Assembly (NCBI RefSeq): GCF_001730225.1 | Contig: NZ_MIJE01000022.1 | Coordinates: forward strand, 124,001-188,000 | Direction: 5' to 3' | From: Desulfuribacillus alkaliarsenatis | GTDB lineage: Bacteria > Bacillota > Bacilli > Desulfuribacillales > Desulfuribacillaceae | DNA: 64,000 nucleotides | Part shown: piece by piece, positions 51,301 to 58,667 of the stretch | Layout: each line of letters starts with the position of its first letter | Numbering within the stretch: the first letter of the stretch is position 1 | Made by a program: the position numbers and the translations under genes | The notes under the pieces: generated by a model | The model's database searches: none | Seen by the model: the letters and a program-made list of their open reading frames with translations, nothing else | What the model was told of the DNA's origin: nothing

Positions 51301-53798
51301 ATGTAAATCTTGTCTTAGGAAATTTAGCTTTAAAGCTAGGCAAGGGATCATACAAAGAAAGTGAAGGCTACGTTTTTGAAAATGTAACTGCGGGTTTATT
51401 AAGTAGAAGTTCAGCAAACTATGACCCTCGAATAGGAGAAATAGCTAATGATGATTTAGGACAACGTTTATCAGATTTTAACCTGCATGGATTTGGAATA
51501 CAGGTTTCGAAGTTTAGTATTAGTAGCAAAGGACCTAAGATTGAAAAATATAAGTTTGTTACTGAAAAATTGGAGTTTAAATACGGCAAAAAACTAAAAG
51601 TATTATACGATCTAAAAACGAAAACAGGGTACTGCGATTTCAAGGACCGTGTTAATAAGACATATGTGGATGCGTCCATTCCGCTTATAGGTTTTCCGCC
51701 TGGACTTGCTAGTATTGATTTAGGATTTAGCATAATGGGTAATTTGAATTATGGAGGTAGAATTGATGTTTGGAAAAACCCTGGGGAGGATAAAATCTTA
51801 CAAGCGAAGCTTAGCACACAAGTAACTGTTTCGCCCTCCTTGCAAATTTACTTGGGCTTACATTTGGGGCCTAAAGGAGTTGCTGAGCTTGCACTACAAG
51901 GATATGGCAGGGAGCAACTAAATTTAGATGCTAGCTCCGAAATTGAGAAAGGATTTAATATAGGGGAAAAAGAGTTTACATCACTAAATGATAACAATTT
52001 CAAGGCGAAGCTCCATATGGGAGCGGGAGTAAGTTTTGTCATAGGGGCCAGAGCACTCGTAAAGTCATTATTAATAAACAAATGCTTATATGATTATGAG
52101 TTTAAACGATGGAATTTTGGAGAAATGGGTTTTGACTGTACCTATTCAGGTGGAAGAATCAGTTTTTCGCCATATGTCGGAGAACAAGGCAATACAAAAA
52201 AGGTAAAAAAAGACGGGGGCGGCCTCACGGAATTTTTAAAAAACGCCAAAGATTTATATCAAATGTTCCTTGATATAAAAGAAGAGAAGAACCAAAGTAA
52301 AATAAAAGAGCATATGCTAGATTCTAATCAATGGATTATTAATAGTAGTGGAGAATTTGACGAGCAAGGAAATAAAGTCAAACAAGACGACAAAGATACG
52401 TTCCCTACCCGTAAGAAAATAATTAAAGAAGCGTCCTCCAGAAAGAAGTCACTATCATCGGATAAAAAGGTTTTAAATAGTATGTTAAAAAGTAATACAA
52501 AAACGATTTCTGCAGAGATAATCAAGAAAAGACCACTAGTTATGGGGCGTATCATTAAGCATACGTTACGAACTGAGAATGCCTTTCATTTACTGCAAGC
52601 CACTAATGAGCAGGCTAGTGCAACGACTACACAAGTTGACAATCATAGTCAGAAAGGATTAAGTATTGTAGGGGAAAATACACTAAGTCTAGATCAAATA
52701 GCTGTAAAGTTTGGTACAAACATTAGTGAAAAGGACATTAAGAAACTTGAAAAGAAAAAAGCTGGAATTGCTAAAGAGATGAGAAGTAATCAAGGTAAAA
52801 ATATTACGGGAGTAAGCGAAGGTAAAAAAGCAAAGATAGAACGGGATTCAGCTAGACTTATTAGGGAGTATGTATCACATGATGATGCAATTATCAACAT
52901 AGGTAGACGAAAAACGGCATTCGAAGCACTGAAAAGTGCAGATCACTCTCTTAAAACCAGCGGTGCTTTGGATGTCCATCGTCCTGATATACTAGAGAAT
53001 ATCGACAGTGTTTTAACTGCAACCCAGAATCTTGATGTTGCAAATGTCGCAAACGAGGGCGCTATATATTCGTTGGTAGAACAGGACACAACAACTTTAG
53101 ATAGGCTTGTGGAATACCGAAGAAACATGGAGAATGTGTTTGCTAACGAAGATGCAGCGACACTATTAGAAGGCTTAGCAGGAAATGATCTGGAGGAACT
53201 CTACTCTAAAAAGTCAAAAAAGGCAGGAGAAAGTCGAACAAAACAAGCAGACCAGAAAGAATATTACCTAGCTAAAATAAGCTCTAATGCAGCTGACGGA
53301 CGTGGTGGGTTTAGAGAAGTAAATAAGTATGACTTTGAAAGAACGCAGTATTATATGGAAAAATTGCAACTCAGTAACAGAGTTGTTATCCGTAAGACTA
53401 ATAAGATTACTGAAAATGAAAAGATGGTAACGGACATAGATCAGCTCATTGCGCAATATGAAGGGTTTATAACTAACACTAAAGCGTTAGATAAAGGTAT
53501 GCCTGCGAACGTTGAAACAGATAAGAATAAAGAGCTTAAACTCCTACAAGAAAAAGACCAACAAATAGCCGAAGAAACAATTGTAAAAGACAAAACGACT
53601 GAGTTGCTCAATCATTTAGAAGACATGGCAAATGACAAAACTGATGAGATGAAAGACTTCCCGGAAGTTGATGAATACACAAAGGAGATAGAATCCCAGC
53701 AAGAAATTATTCAGAAAGAGGAAGAGGAAGGGGAACCAAAATCAGATGAGCCGTTGCCAGATGGTATTGATTGGAACGAGCTGCCAAGGGGGTACTAG
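48336..53798 (+). CDS. Giant repeat-containing protein of the contractile injection system locus, candidate cargo
   Basis: CGGAGGTGAG precedes ATG 48336. The 1820-residue protein has no signal peptide or membrane segment. Residues 1-110 are charged and contain TMGNSRMIKTLEAI (about 37-50), resembling the QRxIGN motif of CIS-associated proteins. Residues about 300-1300 are beta-rich, with a 213-residue unit duplicated (DNA period 639 bases; marker GVSWNSETISATG at both) and a third, diverged unit (SGINWSANSKK). Residues 1320-1820 are charged and helical with coiled-coil stretches, ending acidic (WNELPRGY). No enzyme motif was recognised. It starts the cluster and is followed by a YbjN-type gene, so an injected effector with its chaperone is the favoured reading. 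Confidence 0.75.
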   Translation: MGFAQLEQDTEFKKEIPNSHGNIERENSSVHSALTEASTMGNSRMIKTLEAIEDQDSGQTQVDETPQKTGILNWGKQKATSVKKYFQQTVQRFGNYLEERKAKKQAKKRLSDINVEMLAESSALTSDERTEATDRLKALRQTDNEQAERAGETQESRFNKLEAGGFAFLIEDQKYNENGEVETEEIQPEAVSVTGTPVAGEGSEESGDLILEDKKYKLDEQGLIVEDMDQSVPAIDEDLITNARQDFLSKTPVRKKISNFFGVGTTILDGLARTTKKKLKKEKKATTAIGDFIYKDFLHISNSTVSINDDNTDKNMEISSKNITILGQAGANNNVDRVKLKTGLINIKYDAMKDSFSAALSGGTIEKAPLSFLTITAQGLELVNEGNNITADKFTIMMNDTKIETTNPLEVKGVKTTLKNLDISNAGVSWNSETISATGQLIDTTTAITGDIIIAEKEKAQSAAANLQIKTIKINFSDISTIFEIPSSAAMFQKTITGWGLKDKSIITNTKELKLYNFLNVKEVGYSLSTDYSQEITAKIDEEKNNRANDNVQITKLEGALNYNYEGAIWNATINKGKLQFGCTGIFDGNAENLKVSDNNSITADKFTATIHETKIDTTNPLEMSEMKPTLKNLNVSNEGVSWNSETISATGELTDKSSIFRGKLIIAEKQKNQSAAANLQIQMINLKDMIVFFRMSGSVSMFQKTETGWSLNNESLTSNAKVLKLFNYLELKDAVYTLDADCTQKITAAIDDAKYTGKSIDHLNVTKFQGGLNLHKEGTDWSTTIDSGEYKFECPEFFTGTAKDINFDTRNRLVVTDSTVTLEDKDVKTPAPLKIENLQMDGSGINWSANSKKVLLPQFRDLILFEIADLKINKNVGEKVTGTIDYTNVIPNIGILDRITISSKGQIERHDKGWDTSSLAGSSEKKISLNFFSGKTTISGLGFSLGEKNVIIQGTGNLESGTTTEKNIGSATVLLEKDEKGVTNEFQDVNLVLGNLALKLGKGSYKESEGYVFENVTAGLLSRSSANYDPRIGEIANDDLGQRLSDFNLHGFGIQVSKFSISSKGPKIEKYKFVTEKLEFKYGKKLKVLYDLKTKTGYCDFKDRVNKTYVDASIPLIGFPPGLASIDLGFSIMGNLNYGGRIDVWKNPGEDKILQAKLSTQVTVSPSLQIYLGLHLGPKGVAELALQGYGREQLNLDASSEIEKGFNIGEKEFTSLNDNNFKAKLHMGAGVSFVIGARALVKSLLINKCLYDYEFKRWNFGEMGFDCTYSGGRISFSPYVGEQGNTKKVKKDGGGLTEFLKNAKDLYQMFLDIKEEKNQSKIKEHMLDSNQWIINSSGEFDEQGNKVKQDDKDTFPTRKKIIKEASSRKKSLSSDKKVLNSMLKSNTKTISAEIIKKRPLVMGRIIKHTLRTENAFHLLQATNEQASATTTQVDNHSQKGLSIVGENTLSLDQIAVKFGTNISEKDIKKLEKKKAGIAKEMRSNQGKNITGVSEGKKAKIERDSARLIREYVSHDDAIINIGRRKTAFEALKSADHSLKTSGALDVHRPDILENIDSVLTATQNLDVANVANEGAIYSLVEQDTTTLDRLVEYRRNMENVFANEDAATLLEGLAGNDLEELYSKKSKKAGESRTKQADQKEYYLAKISSNAADGRGGFREVNKYDFERTQYYMEKLQLSNRVVIRKTNKITENEKMVTDIDQLIAQYEGFITNTKALDKGMPANVETDKNKELKLLQEKDQQIAEETIVKDKTTELLNHLEDMANDKTDEMKDFPEVDEYTKEIESQQEIIQKEEEEGEPKSDEPLPDGIDWNELPRGY
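49506..50780 (+). repeat. Tandem 639-bp internal duplication in the giant gene
   Basis: GCAGATAAGTTCAC at 49506 and GCGGATAAATTCAC at 50145 mark equivalent points 639 bases (213 codons) apart. Downstream blocks match in order: the GTTAGTTGGAATTCAGAAAC segment is identical in both, followed by matching AAANLQI, MFQKT-TGW and LKL-NYL/NFL blocks. Drift at other sites shows the duplication is old but still in frame. Confidence 0.85.
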
Positions 53799-53800
53799 AA

Positions 53801-54244
53801 TTGACTACTGAAATAAAAGATGCACTATTCGCAGTAATTGAAAAAAACAACTGGAATGGCACTGAACGAGAAGACATAATTAAAATCGACGTAGATGGTC
53901 AAAATGGCAATTGGCCAACCTTTGCTAGATGCTTAGAAGATAGCCGTCAGTTTTTATTTTACTCTGTTTTAACTAGCAAGGTTAAAGAAGATCGGCTCGA
54001 TGCTATTGTGCACTTAATTACCCGTATCAACTACGGATTGAAAATTGGAAACTTCGAACTAGATTATGATACGGGAGAACTACATTTCAAGACAGCTGTG
54101 CAACTTTCAGAGCAAGCTGTTGATCAAGGAATAATAGAGGGACAAATTATCATAAACATACTAACAATGGATGAGTATTTACCTATTATCATGAAAACTA
54201 TTTACTCAGATGACCCGTTGGAAAAATTACTAGAGTCAACTTAA
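53801..54244 (+). CDS. YbjN-domain protein, candidate chaperone for the giant protein
   Basis: TTG 53801 lies 8 bases after AAGGGGG, which is inside the end of the giant gene (stop 53796-53798), so translation is coupled. The 147 residues are of YbjN type: WPTFARCLEDSRQFLFYSVLTSKVKEDRL, then THxITRINYGLKIGNFELDYDTGELHFKTAV, the diagnostic NYxLxxGxFExDxxxGExxFxxxV core, then EQAVDQGIIEGQIIINILTMDEYLPII. YbjN proteins share the fold of type III secretion chaperones. Coupling to an 1820-residue probable cargo supports a chaperone role; this is inference. Confidence 0.82.
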   Translation: MTTEIKDALFAVIEKNNWNGTEREDIIKIDVDGQNGNWPTFARCLEDSRQFLFYSVLTSKVKEDRLDAIVHLITRINYGLKIGNFELDYDTGELHFKTAVQLSEQAVDQGIIEGQIIINILTMDEYLPIIMKTIYSDDPLEKLLEST

Positions 54245-54352
54245 AGATTTCTTTAGCTTTTCTTTAACTAATCTTAAGTCCCAATATATAAATATTAATG
54301 TAAAAATAGATTTATAGAGTTTGATTATTTTGATTATGAGGTGGTGATGCCA

Positions 54353-55273
54353 TTGCGCGAACGTGGTGACTTCCAAAAAACGTTGGGGAAAATGCCCCAG
54401 AATAATTCGCGCTATGAACTAGATAATGCCAGTTATAAAGATGCAGATGAATTAGGTATCCTGACCATGCAAAGAGTAATTGGTAATAGAGTTACAGAAT
54501 TATTACTAGCTGAGCAAGAAGAGGATAATCAGGTAAGTGAGTTAGCAACACCTATTAAAGATAAGCAAGGAAATTTGGATGAAAATTCATCACACACACT
54601 TTCAGTTACCACAGGACAGATTCAAGTATCCATTGATAAGGATGAAGAACTACTTGAATTAACGACTATGGAGAGGCGAGAAGATAATAAGTCTGAGCCA
54701 TTACATGGTTATCAAAAGCAAGTTAATAAAAACAAGCCAGAGAAGAAAAGTCTCGGTACAATGAGTGTACATTCCCAAAATTGGCAGAAGGGCGCAGTTA
54801 CTATTGTAAACCCTATCAACAAAGCTGGAAAGAAAACTACTAATATGGTCAAAAGCTTTATCAAAGATGATGAATCTGGCAATTTACCAAAAGTACTGCC
54901 TTTTCTTAATCAACAAAAGACGGAACAAGAAAAAAAATCATGGGAAGCAGTAAAAAAACAAACAAATTACCTTAGGCAAGCTGGCCCAAGTGAGTCGGTA
55001 GATTTAATACATAACAAAGCAGACAAGCAAGTACATAACAAGGGCCAAATCATAGAGCAAAAGAAGAACAAAGAAAGTGAATTTAGCAAAAAAATTGATC
55101 AAGGTTTGCAAAACATTCAGAACAAAGAGGTAGCCCTTACAAGGGAAGATTTTTTCGATGTAATTATGAGCGTAAGAAGGAAAAGAAGACAGGATGAAAA
55201 AGGGGTGGGATCAGAAGAAATCATTACTGTTACGGAACCAGTTAAAGAAGACGAAGAAAAGGAGCTAGAATAA
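54353..55273 (+). CDS. CIS-associated protein with QRxIGN-like motif
   Basis: TTG 54353 is placed correctly behind GAGGTGG (54338-54344); GTG 54341 and ATG 54347 are inside or too near it. The 306-residue product is hydrophilic, Lys/Glu/Gln-rich and mostly without predicted fold. Near residue 40 it has LTMQRVIGNRVTELLLAEQ, matching the LQRxIGNxxxxxLL motif that recurs at the N-termini of proteins encoded in contractile injection loci (including DUF4157 proteins). The C-terminus is basic then acidic (VRRKRRQDEKG, EDEEKELE). It could be a cargo, an adaptor or a lumen protein. Confidence 0.65.
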   Translation: MRERGDFQKTLGKMPQNNSRYELDNASYKDADELGILTMQRVIGNRVTELLLAEQEEDNQVSELATPIKDKQGNLDENSSHTLSVTTGQIQVSIDKDEELLELTTMERREDNKSEPLHGYQKQVNKNKPEKKSLGTMSVHSQNWQKGAVTIVNPINKAGKKTTNMVKSFIKDDESGNLPKVLPFLNQQKTEQEKKSWEAVKKQTNYLRQAGPSESVDLIHNKADKQVHNKGQIIEQKKNKESEFSKKIDQGLQNIQNKEVALTREDFFDVIMSVRRKRRQDEKGVGSEEIITVTEPVKEDEEKELE

Positions 55274-55309
55274 TATTACTTTTTCTTAAGAAAGAAAGGA
55301 GAGGAAATA

Positions 55310-57031
55310 ATGGCAGAGTATCTTTCACCAGGAGTTTATGTAGAAGAATTTGACAGTGCATCAGTGCCAATGGAAGGTGTTAGCACGAGCACAACGGGTT
55401 TTATAGGTTTAGCAGAAAGAGGACCAGTAGGTGGTCTACCAATATTAGTTACAAACTTTAGTGAGTTTACTAGAAAGTTCGGCGGTTTCTTATCTGAGAG
55501 TCAATTTGGTGAGAATCGTTTTCTAGGCTATGCGGTGTACCATTACTTTATGAACGGAGGCTCTAGGTGCTACATTTCTAGGGTAGCTCCTGAGAACGCT
55601 AAAGTCGCTACTTATAGTCAATCAGATAGTCTCCAGCTGACAGTAACAACGAAAAACCCTGGCGCATGGGGCAATAAGGTTAATATGACGTTTGCACCAG
55701 CTAGTAAAGCTAAAACACAAATTCTAGAAGTAATTAGTGTTGAAGGCGGAGGTAATAAATATAAGGTAAAGAACAGTGCTGGGTTTAATGTTGGAGATGT
55801 AGTGGCATTTTCAGATGGTAGCGATATTTCTTATAATGTTGTGTCTGTAGTTGAAGAAGGGTTGTTACAGTTCACCGAAGACTTTACCGTTGATGTTGTT
55901 GACACCCAATTGCTTCCAAGTAAAGTTATCACTACTTGCGAGTTAAACGTTGAAGTGAAATATTTAGATATTATAGAAGCTTACGACACAGTATCTTTTA
56001 ATGTTACAGCCCCTAATTTTATTAGTAACGTAATGTCTAAATCAGAGTTAGTTGACGTACAAGTTAGTGTTGAAGAAAATATCCTACCACCATTCCAATT
56101 GTTGGCAGGAAAAGATTCAGGGACCCATTCGATTACCTTAAGTGGAGGTAGTGATGGAACAATCGATCAAGTGGATAGCAGTGTGTTTGTAGGCTCTGAC
56201 AAAGGACCAGGCAAACGCACAGGGCTACAAGCCTTTATAGATAATACTGAAGTAAGTATTATGGCTATTCCAGGTATCACGGATCCAAATGTACAGCTGA
56301 GCCTTGTAGCGCATTGTGAGAACTTGGGAAGTCGCTTTGCAATCCTTGATGTGCCTCAAGATAAGAAAACAACTACTGATGTGTTAACACATAAAGATAT
56401 GATTGATACGCAGTATGCAGCATTGTACCATCCATGGATTGTATCTTATGACTCGTTAGCGAAGAAAAACGCTGCGATGCCACCTTCGGGAGCAATGGCT
56501 GGTGTTTATGCACGAAGTGATCAGGCGCGTGGAGTTCACAAAGCCCCAGCGAACGAGACGGTGCGTGGTTGTGTAGGTCTAGATTGTCAGTATAACGCTG
56601 CGGAGCAAGGAATCCTTAATCCTAAAGGTGTTAACTTAATTCGCTCATTCCAAGGGCAAGGCATTCGCGTATGGGGAGCACGCACATGCTCGTCTAACAA
56701 GCTATGGAAGTACATAAACGTACGCAGATTATTCATATTCTTAGAAGAATCGATTAAGGCTAATACAAACTGGGTAGTATTTGAACCGAATCATCAAATC
56801 TTATGGGCACGCGTAAAGCGCACGATAGAGAATTTCCTGACAAATGCATGGAGAAATGGCGCATTAGCAGGTTCATCTCCAGATGAAGCATTCTTTGTAG
56901 ATATTGGTCCTAATACGATGACTCAGGATGACCTTGATAACGGTAGGTTGATTTGTGTGATTGGTGTAGCTGCCGTGAATCCTGCTGAATTTGTCATCTT
57001 CCGCATTACTCAAAAGACGAATGAACAATAA
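55310..57031 (+). CDS. Contractile injection system sheath protein
   Basis: GAAAGGAGAGG precedes ATG 55310. The 573-residue protein starts AEYLSPGVYVEEFDSASVPMEGVSTSTTGFIGLAERGP, the N-terminal linker and first domain of phage and CIS sheaths, and ends with the conserved C-terminal domain (YINVRRLFIFLEESIKANTNWVVFEPN, LWARVKRTIENFL, and the final FVDIGPNTMTQDDLDNGRLIC, PAEFVIFRI). Sheath subunits polymerise around the tube and contract on firing. A variable surface domain lies about 105-260. It is followed by the tube gene at 35 bases. Confidence 0.96.
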   Translation: MAEYLSPGVYVEEFDSASVPMEGVSTSTTGFIGLAERGPVGGLPILVTNFSEFTRKFGGFLSESQFGENRFLGYAVYHYFMNGGSRCYISRVAPENAKVATYSQSDSLQLTVTTKNPGAWGNKVNMTFAPASKAKTQILEVISVEGGGNKYKVKNSAGFNVGDVVAFSDGSDISYNVVSVVEEGLLQFTEDFTVDVVDTQLLPSKVITTCELNVEVKYLDIIEAYDTVSFNVTAPNFISNVMSKSELVDVQVSVEENILPPFQLLAGKDSGTHSITLSGGSDGTIDQVDSSVFVGSDKGPGKRTGLQAFIDNTEVSIMAIPGITDPNVQLSLVAHCENLGSRFAILDVPQDKKTTTDVLTHKDMIDTQYAALYHPWIVSYDSLAKKNAAMPPSGAMAGVYARSDQARGVHKAPANETVRGCVGLDCQYNAAEQGILNPKGVNLIRSFQGQGIRVWGARTCSSNKLWKYINVRRLFIFLEESIKANTNWVVFEPNHQILWARVKRTIENFLTNAWRNGALAGSSPDEAFFVDIGPNTMTQDDLDNGRLICVIGVAAVNPAEFVIFRITQKTNEQ

Positions 57032-57065
57032 TTAACGGAACTAATGAAAGGAGTGCTTATAGATT

Positions 57066-57503
57066 ATGGCAGAACCAACCCTACGTTTAGTACAAACATA
57101 TCGGTTTGCAGTTACTATTGATGGTATGGATGTAGCTCATGTTTCCGATGTGACTGGAATCGATGTATCAGTAGAAGTGCACGAATATAGAGAAGGTACA
57201 TTTCCAGAGAACCACGTAAGAAAAATCCCAGGCCTTCGTAAGTTTGGCAATATTACATTAAAAGGTGGAGTAGTTGCAGACAACTACGAGTTCTTTGAAT
57301 GGATTAAACAGGATCCACCTGAACATAAGAATGTTACCATCGAAGCACGCGATGCCGACATGGCTACGGTACTTGCCGCATGGCGAGTTGAAGGTGCATT
57401 TCCTGTGAAATATACAGGACCAGAATTCAGTGGTACTAAATCAGAGATTACTTTTGAATCTTTAGAGCTAGCTATTGAAAAAATAGCTCGCGAACAAGTG
57501 TAA
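57066..57503 (+). CDS. Contractile injection system inner-tube protein (gp19/Hcp-like)
   Basis: A 145-residue tube protein. It has the gp19-family pattern RFAVTIDGMDVAHVSDVTGIDVSVEVHEYREGTFPENHVRKIPGLRKFGNITLKGGV, then FEWIKQ and a C-terminal SGTKSEITFESLELAIEKI. Such proteins form stacked hexameric rings inside the sheath. AAGGAG precedes ATG 57066. A strong hairpin (57517-57552) directly after the gene probably limits readthrough so that sheath and tube are made in excess. Confidence 0.95.
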   Translation: MAEPTLRLVQTYRFAVTIDGMDVAHVSDVTGIDVSVEVHEYREGTFPENHVRKIPGLRKFGNITLKGGVVADNYEFFEWIKQDPPEHKNVTIEARDADMATVLAAWRVEGAFPVKYTGPEFSGTKSEITFESLELAIEKIAREQV

Positions 57504-57516
57504 GTTTAAACTAGCA

Positions 57517-57552
57517 CTGTAAAAAGTAGCAGGGTTCTGCTACTTTTTACAG
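57517..57552 (+). terminator. Strong hairpin terminator/attenuator after the tube gene
   Basis: CTGTAAAAAGTAGCAG (57517-57532) and CTGCTACTTTTTACAG (57537-57552) form a perfect 16-bp stem with a 4-base loop. The inner GTAGCAG/CTGCTAC core followed by TTTTT is a standard intrinsic terminator, with the A tract making it work in both directions. As later cluster genes follow, partial termination is likely. Confidence 0.8.
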
Positions 57553-57624
57553 CCACTATTAAGCAAGTTTAAGTAGTTAAACAAGCAAGAAAACTAAAGA
57601 TACTAACAAGTTGGAGGAAAAGAT

Positions 57625-57990
57625 ATGTCACTACAAACGGAATATCCATTTGTACTACCAAAAGGTTATGTTGATCGCGATGGTAACGTTCACAAAAAAG
57701 GAACTATGCGTTTGGCAACTGCAGCAGACGAAATATTGCCTATGAAAGATGTACGAGTACAGCAAAACCAAAGCTACTTAAGCATTATGATTTTATCTAG
57801 GGTTATTACTGAGCTTGGCGAATTGAAAAATATTGATGCTCGTGTAATAGAAAACCTATTTACTCCGGATTTAGCATATTTGCAGGATTTCTATCAAAAA
57901 ATTAACCAAGTTGAGCCTCCTAATTATAAATTTAACTGTTCAAAATGTGGACATACAAATGAGGTATCACTGGATTTTTTAGCACAATAA
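57625..57990 (+). CDS. CIS tail-assembly-type protein (T4-like tail tube/assembly region) with CxxC
   Basis: GGAGG precedes ATG 57625. The 121-residue protein (EYPFVLPKGYVDRDGNVHKKGTMRLATAADEI, then VIENLFTPDLAYLQDFYQKIN, ending with FNCSKCGHTNEVSL) matches the small assembly protein that follows the tube gene in many CIS and long-tailed phages. The CxxC may bind zinc with partners. The last codons contain the heptamer T TTT TTA (57975-57981) in the right phase for a -1 shift, giving a longer product fused to the next frame; see the frameshift entry. Confidence 0.8.
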   Translation: MSLQTEYPFVLPKGYVDRDGNVHKKGTMRLATAADEILPMKDVRVQQNQSYLSIMILSRVITELGELKNIDARVIENLFTPDLAYLQDFYQKINQVEPPNYKFNCSKCGHTNEVSLDFLAQ

Positions 57991-58014
57991 CATGTTATCC
58001 AGCGGATAACATGT
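57975..58014 (+). promoter_or_regulatory. Predicted programmed -1 ribosomal frameshift site and stem-loop
   Basis: T TTT TTA at 57975-57981 is in the exact zero-frame phase (codons TTT 57976-57978, TTA 57979-57981). After an 8-base spacer comes a perfect 11-bp hairpin, ACATGTTATCC (57990-58000), loop AGC, GGATAACATGT (58004-58014). The zero frame stops at TAA 57988-57990. The -1 frame reads on from the shift site to TAG 58170-58172, adding 63 residues to give a fused product of about 182 residues. The same hairpin holds the only ATG (58011) of the downstream frame. Confidence 0.75.
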
Positions 58015-58172
58015 ATGAAGAGCTATCATTTATTGCGTATTATTTCCATTGGTCATACCAAGAGATTATGAATCTCGATCATCATACTCGGCGCAAATGG
58101 TGTGATGAAATTACTAGAATCAATAGAAAGCTAAACAACGAAACAGAACAGAAATCTATTTTTGATATATAG
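58011..58172 (+). CDS. DUF6760-like small CIS protein, probably expressed as a frameshift fusion
   Basis: The frame from ATG 58011 encodes 53 residues: MYEELSFIAYYFHWSYQEIMNL, then HTRRKWCDEITRINRKLN. This is the pattern (YEExxFIAYxFHWxxxEIxxLxHxxRRxWxxEIxRIN) of the small DUF6760-type proteins found after the assembly protein in CIS loci. The family usually begins earlier with a YPAD-like sequence; that sequence (CYPADN) is present here but upstream of any ATG, in the -1 frame of the preceding gene. So it is probably made by a -1 frameshift from 57625, with ATG 58011 as a weak alternative buried in the hairpin. Confidence 0.75.
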   Translation: MYEELSFIAYYFHWSYQEIMNLDHHTRRKWCDEITRINRKLNNETEQKSIFDI

Positions 58173-58184
58173 CGGGTGCTTACA

Positions 58185-58667
58185 ATGGATATGAAAGGTC
58201 TATTAAAGAACTTATTTAATACAAACCCCAAAACGGGTGATCGTTTTTTCTTTGAGATGACTGGAACTTTTACAGGTAGTTTTTCTAGTATTAAGCGTAT
58301 CGAACGCAAAATTGCTAGAGAGACCTATGCTGAAGGAGGAAGGAACTACCAACCGGTCATTCTGGCTAAACAGCAGACAGAATTACATCAACTCGTTCTA
58401 GAGAAGGGGTTTGTTAAAATTAATCCATTATTAACAACGATGCAAGCAGAATTGCTTACTAGTAGCCATATATTTTTGCCAGGAGTTCTAATGGTATTAG
58501 ATAAGAATAAAATGCCAACACGTATGTTTGTGTTTGAAAATGGGATAGTAAGTGATTGGAGCATGTCAGATTTAGAGGCAAAAAGCCCAACCATTATGCT
58601 AGATAGTATCACAGTACAGCATACGGGATTAGTTGAAGTCCCACTAGCTGGGTTGCTTAGCACATGA
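58185..58667 (+). CDS. Second gp19-like tube protein (tube initiator-like)
   Basis: ATG 58185 preferred over GTG 58176 (AGCGGG site at 58171-58176). The 160-residue protein has a divergent tube pattern: FFFEMTGTFTGSFSSIKRIERKIARETYAEGGRNYQPVILAKQQTELHQLVLEKGF, i.e. a beta-strand, G-F-S, Y-EGG and L-KG order as in gp19. Baseplate-proximal tube paralogues with this position are the Afp5/Pvc5 proteins that join the tube to the baseplate. It overlaps the next gene by 4 bases (ATGA). Confidence 0.72.
   Translation: MDMKGLLKNLFNTNPKTGDRFFFEMTGTFTGSFSSIKRIERKIARETYAEGGRNYQPVILAKQQTELHQLVLEKGFVKINPLLTTMQAELLTSSHIFLPGVLMVLDKNKMPTRMFVFENGIVSDWSMSDLEAKSPTIMLDSITVQHTGLVEVPLAGLLST

Noticed and set aside
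53771-53800. Upstream TTG start at 53771 for the YbjN-type gene
   Set aside because: It overlaps the coding end of the giant gene and has no ribosome site, whereas TTG 53801 is 8 bases after AAGGGGG.
57517-57552. tRNA or small RNA gene after the tube gene
   Set aside because: Only one perfect hairpin with a U tract is present and no cloverleaf; a terminator or attenuator explains it.
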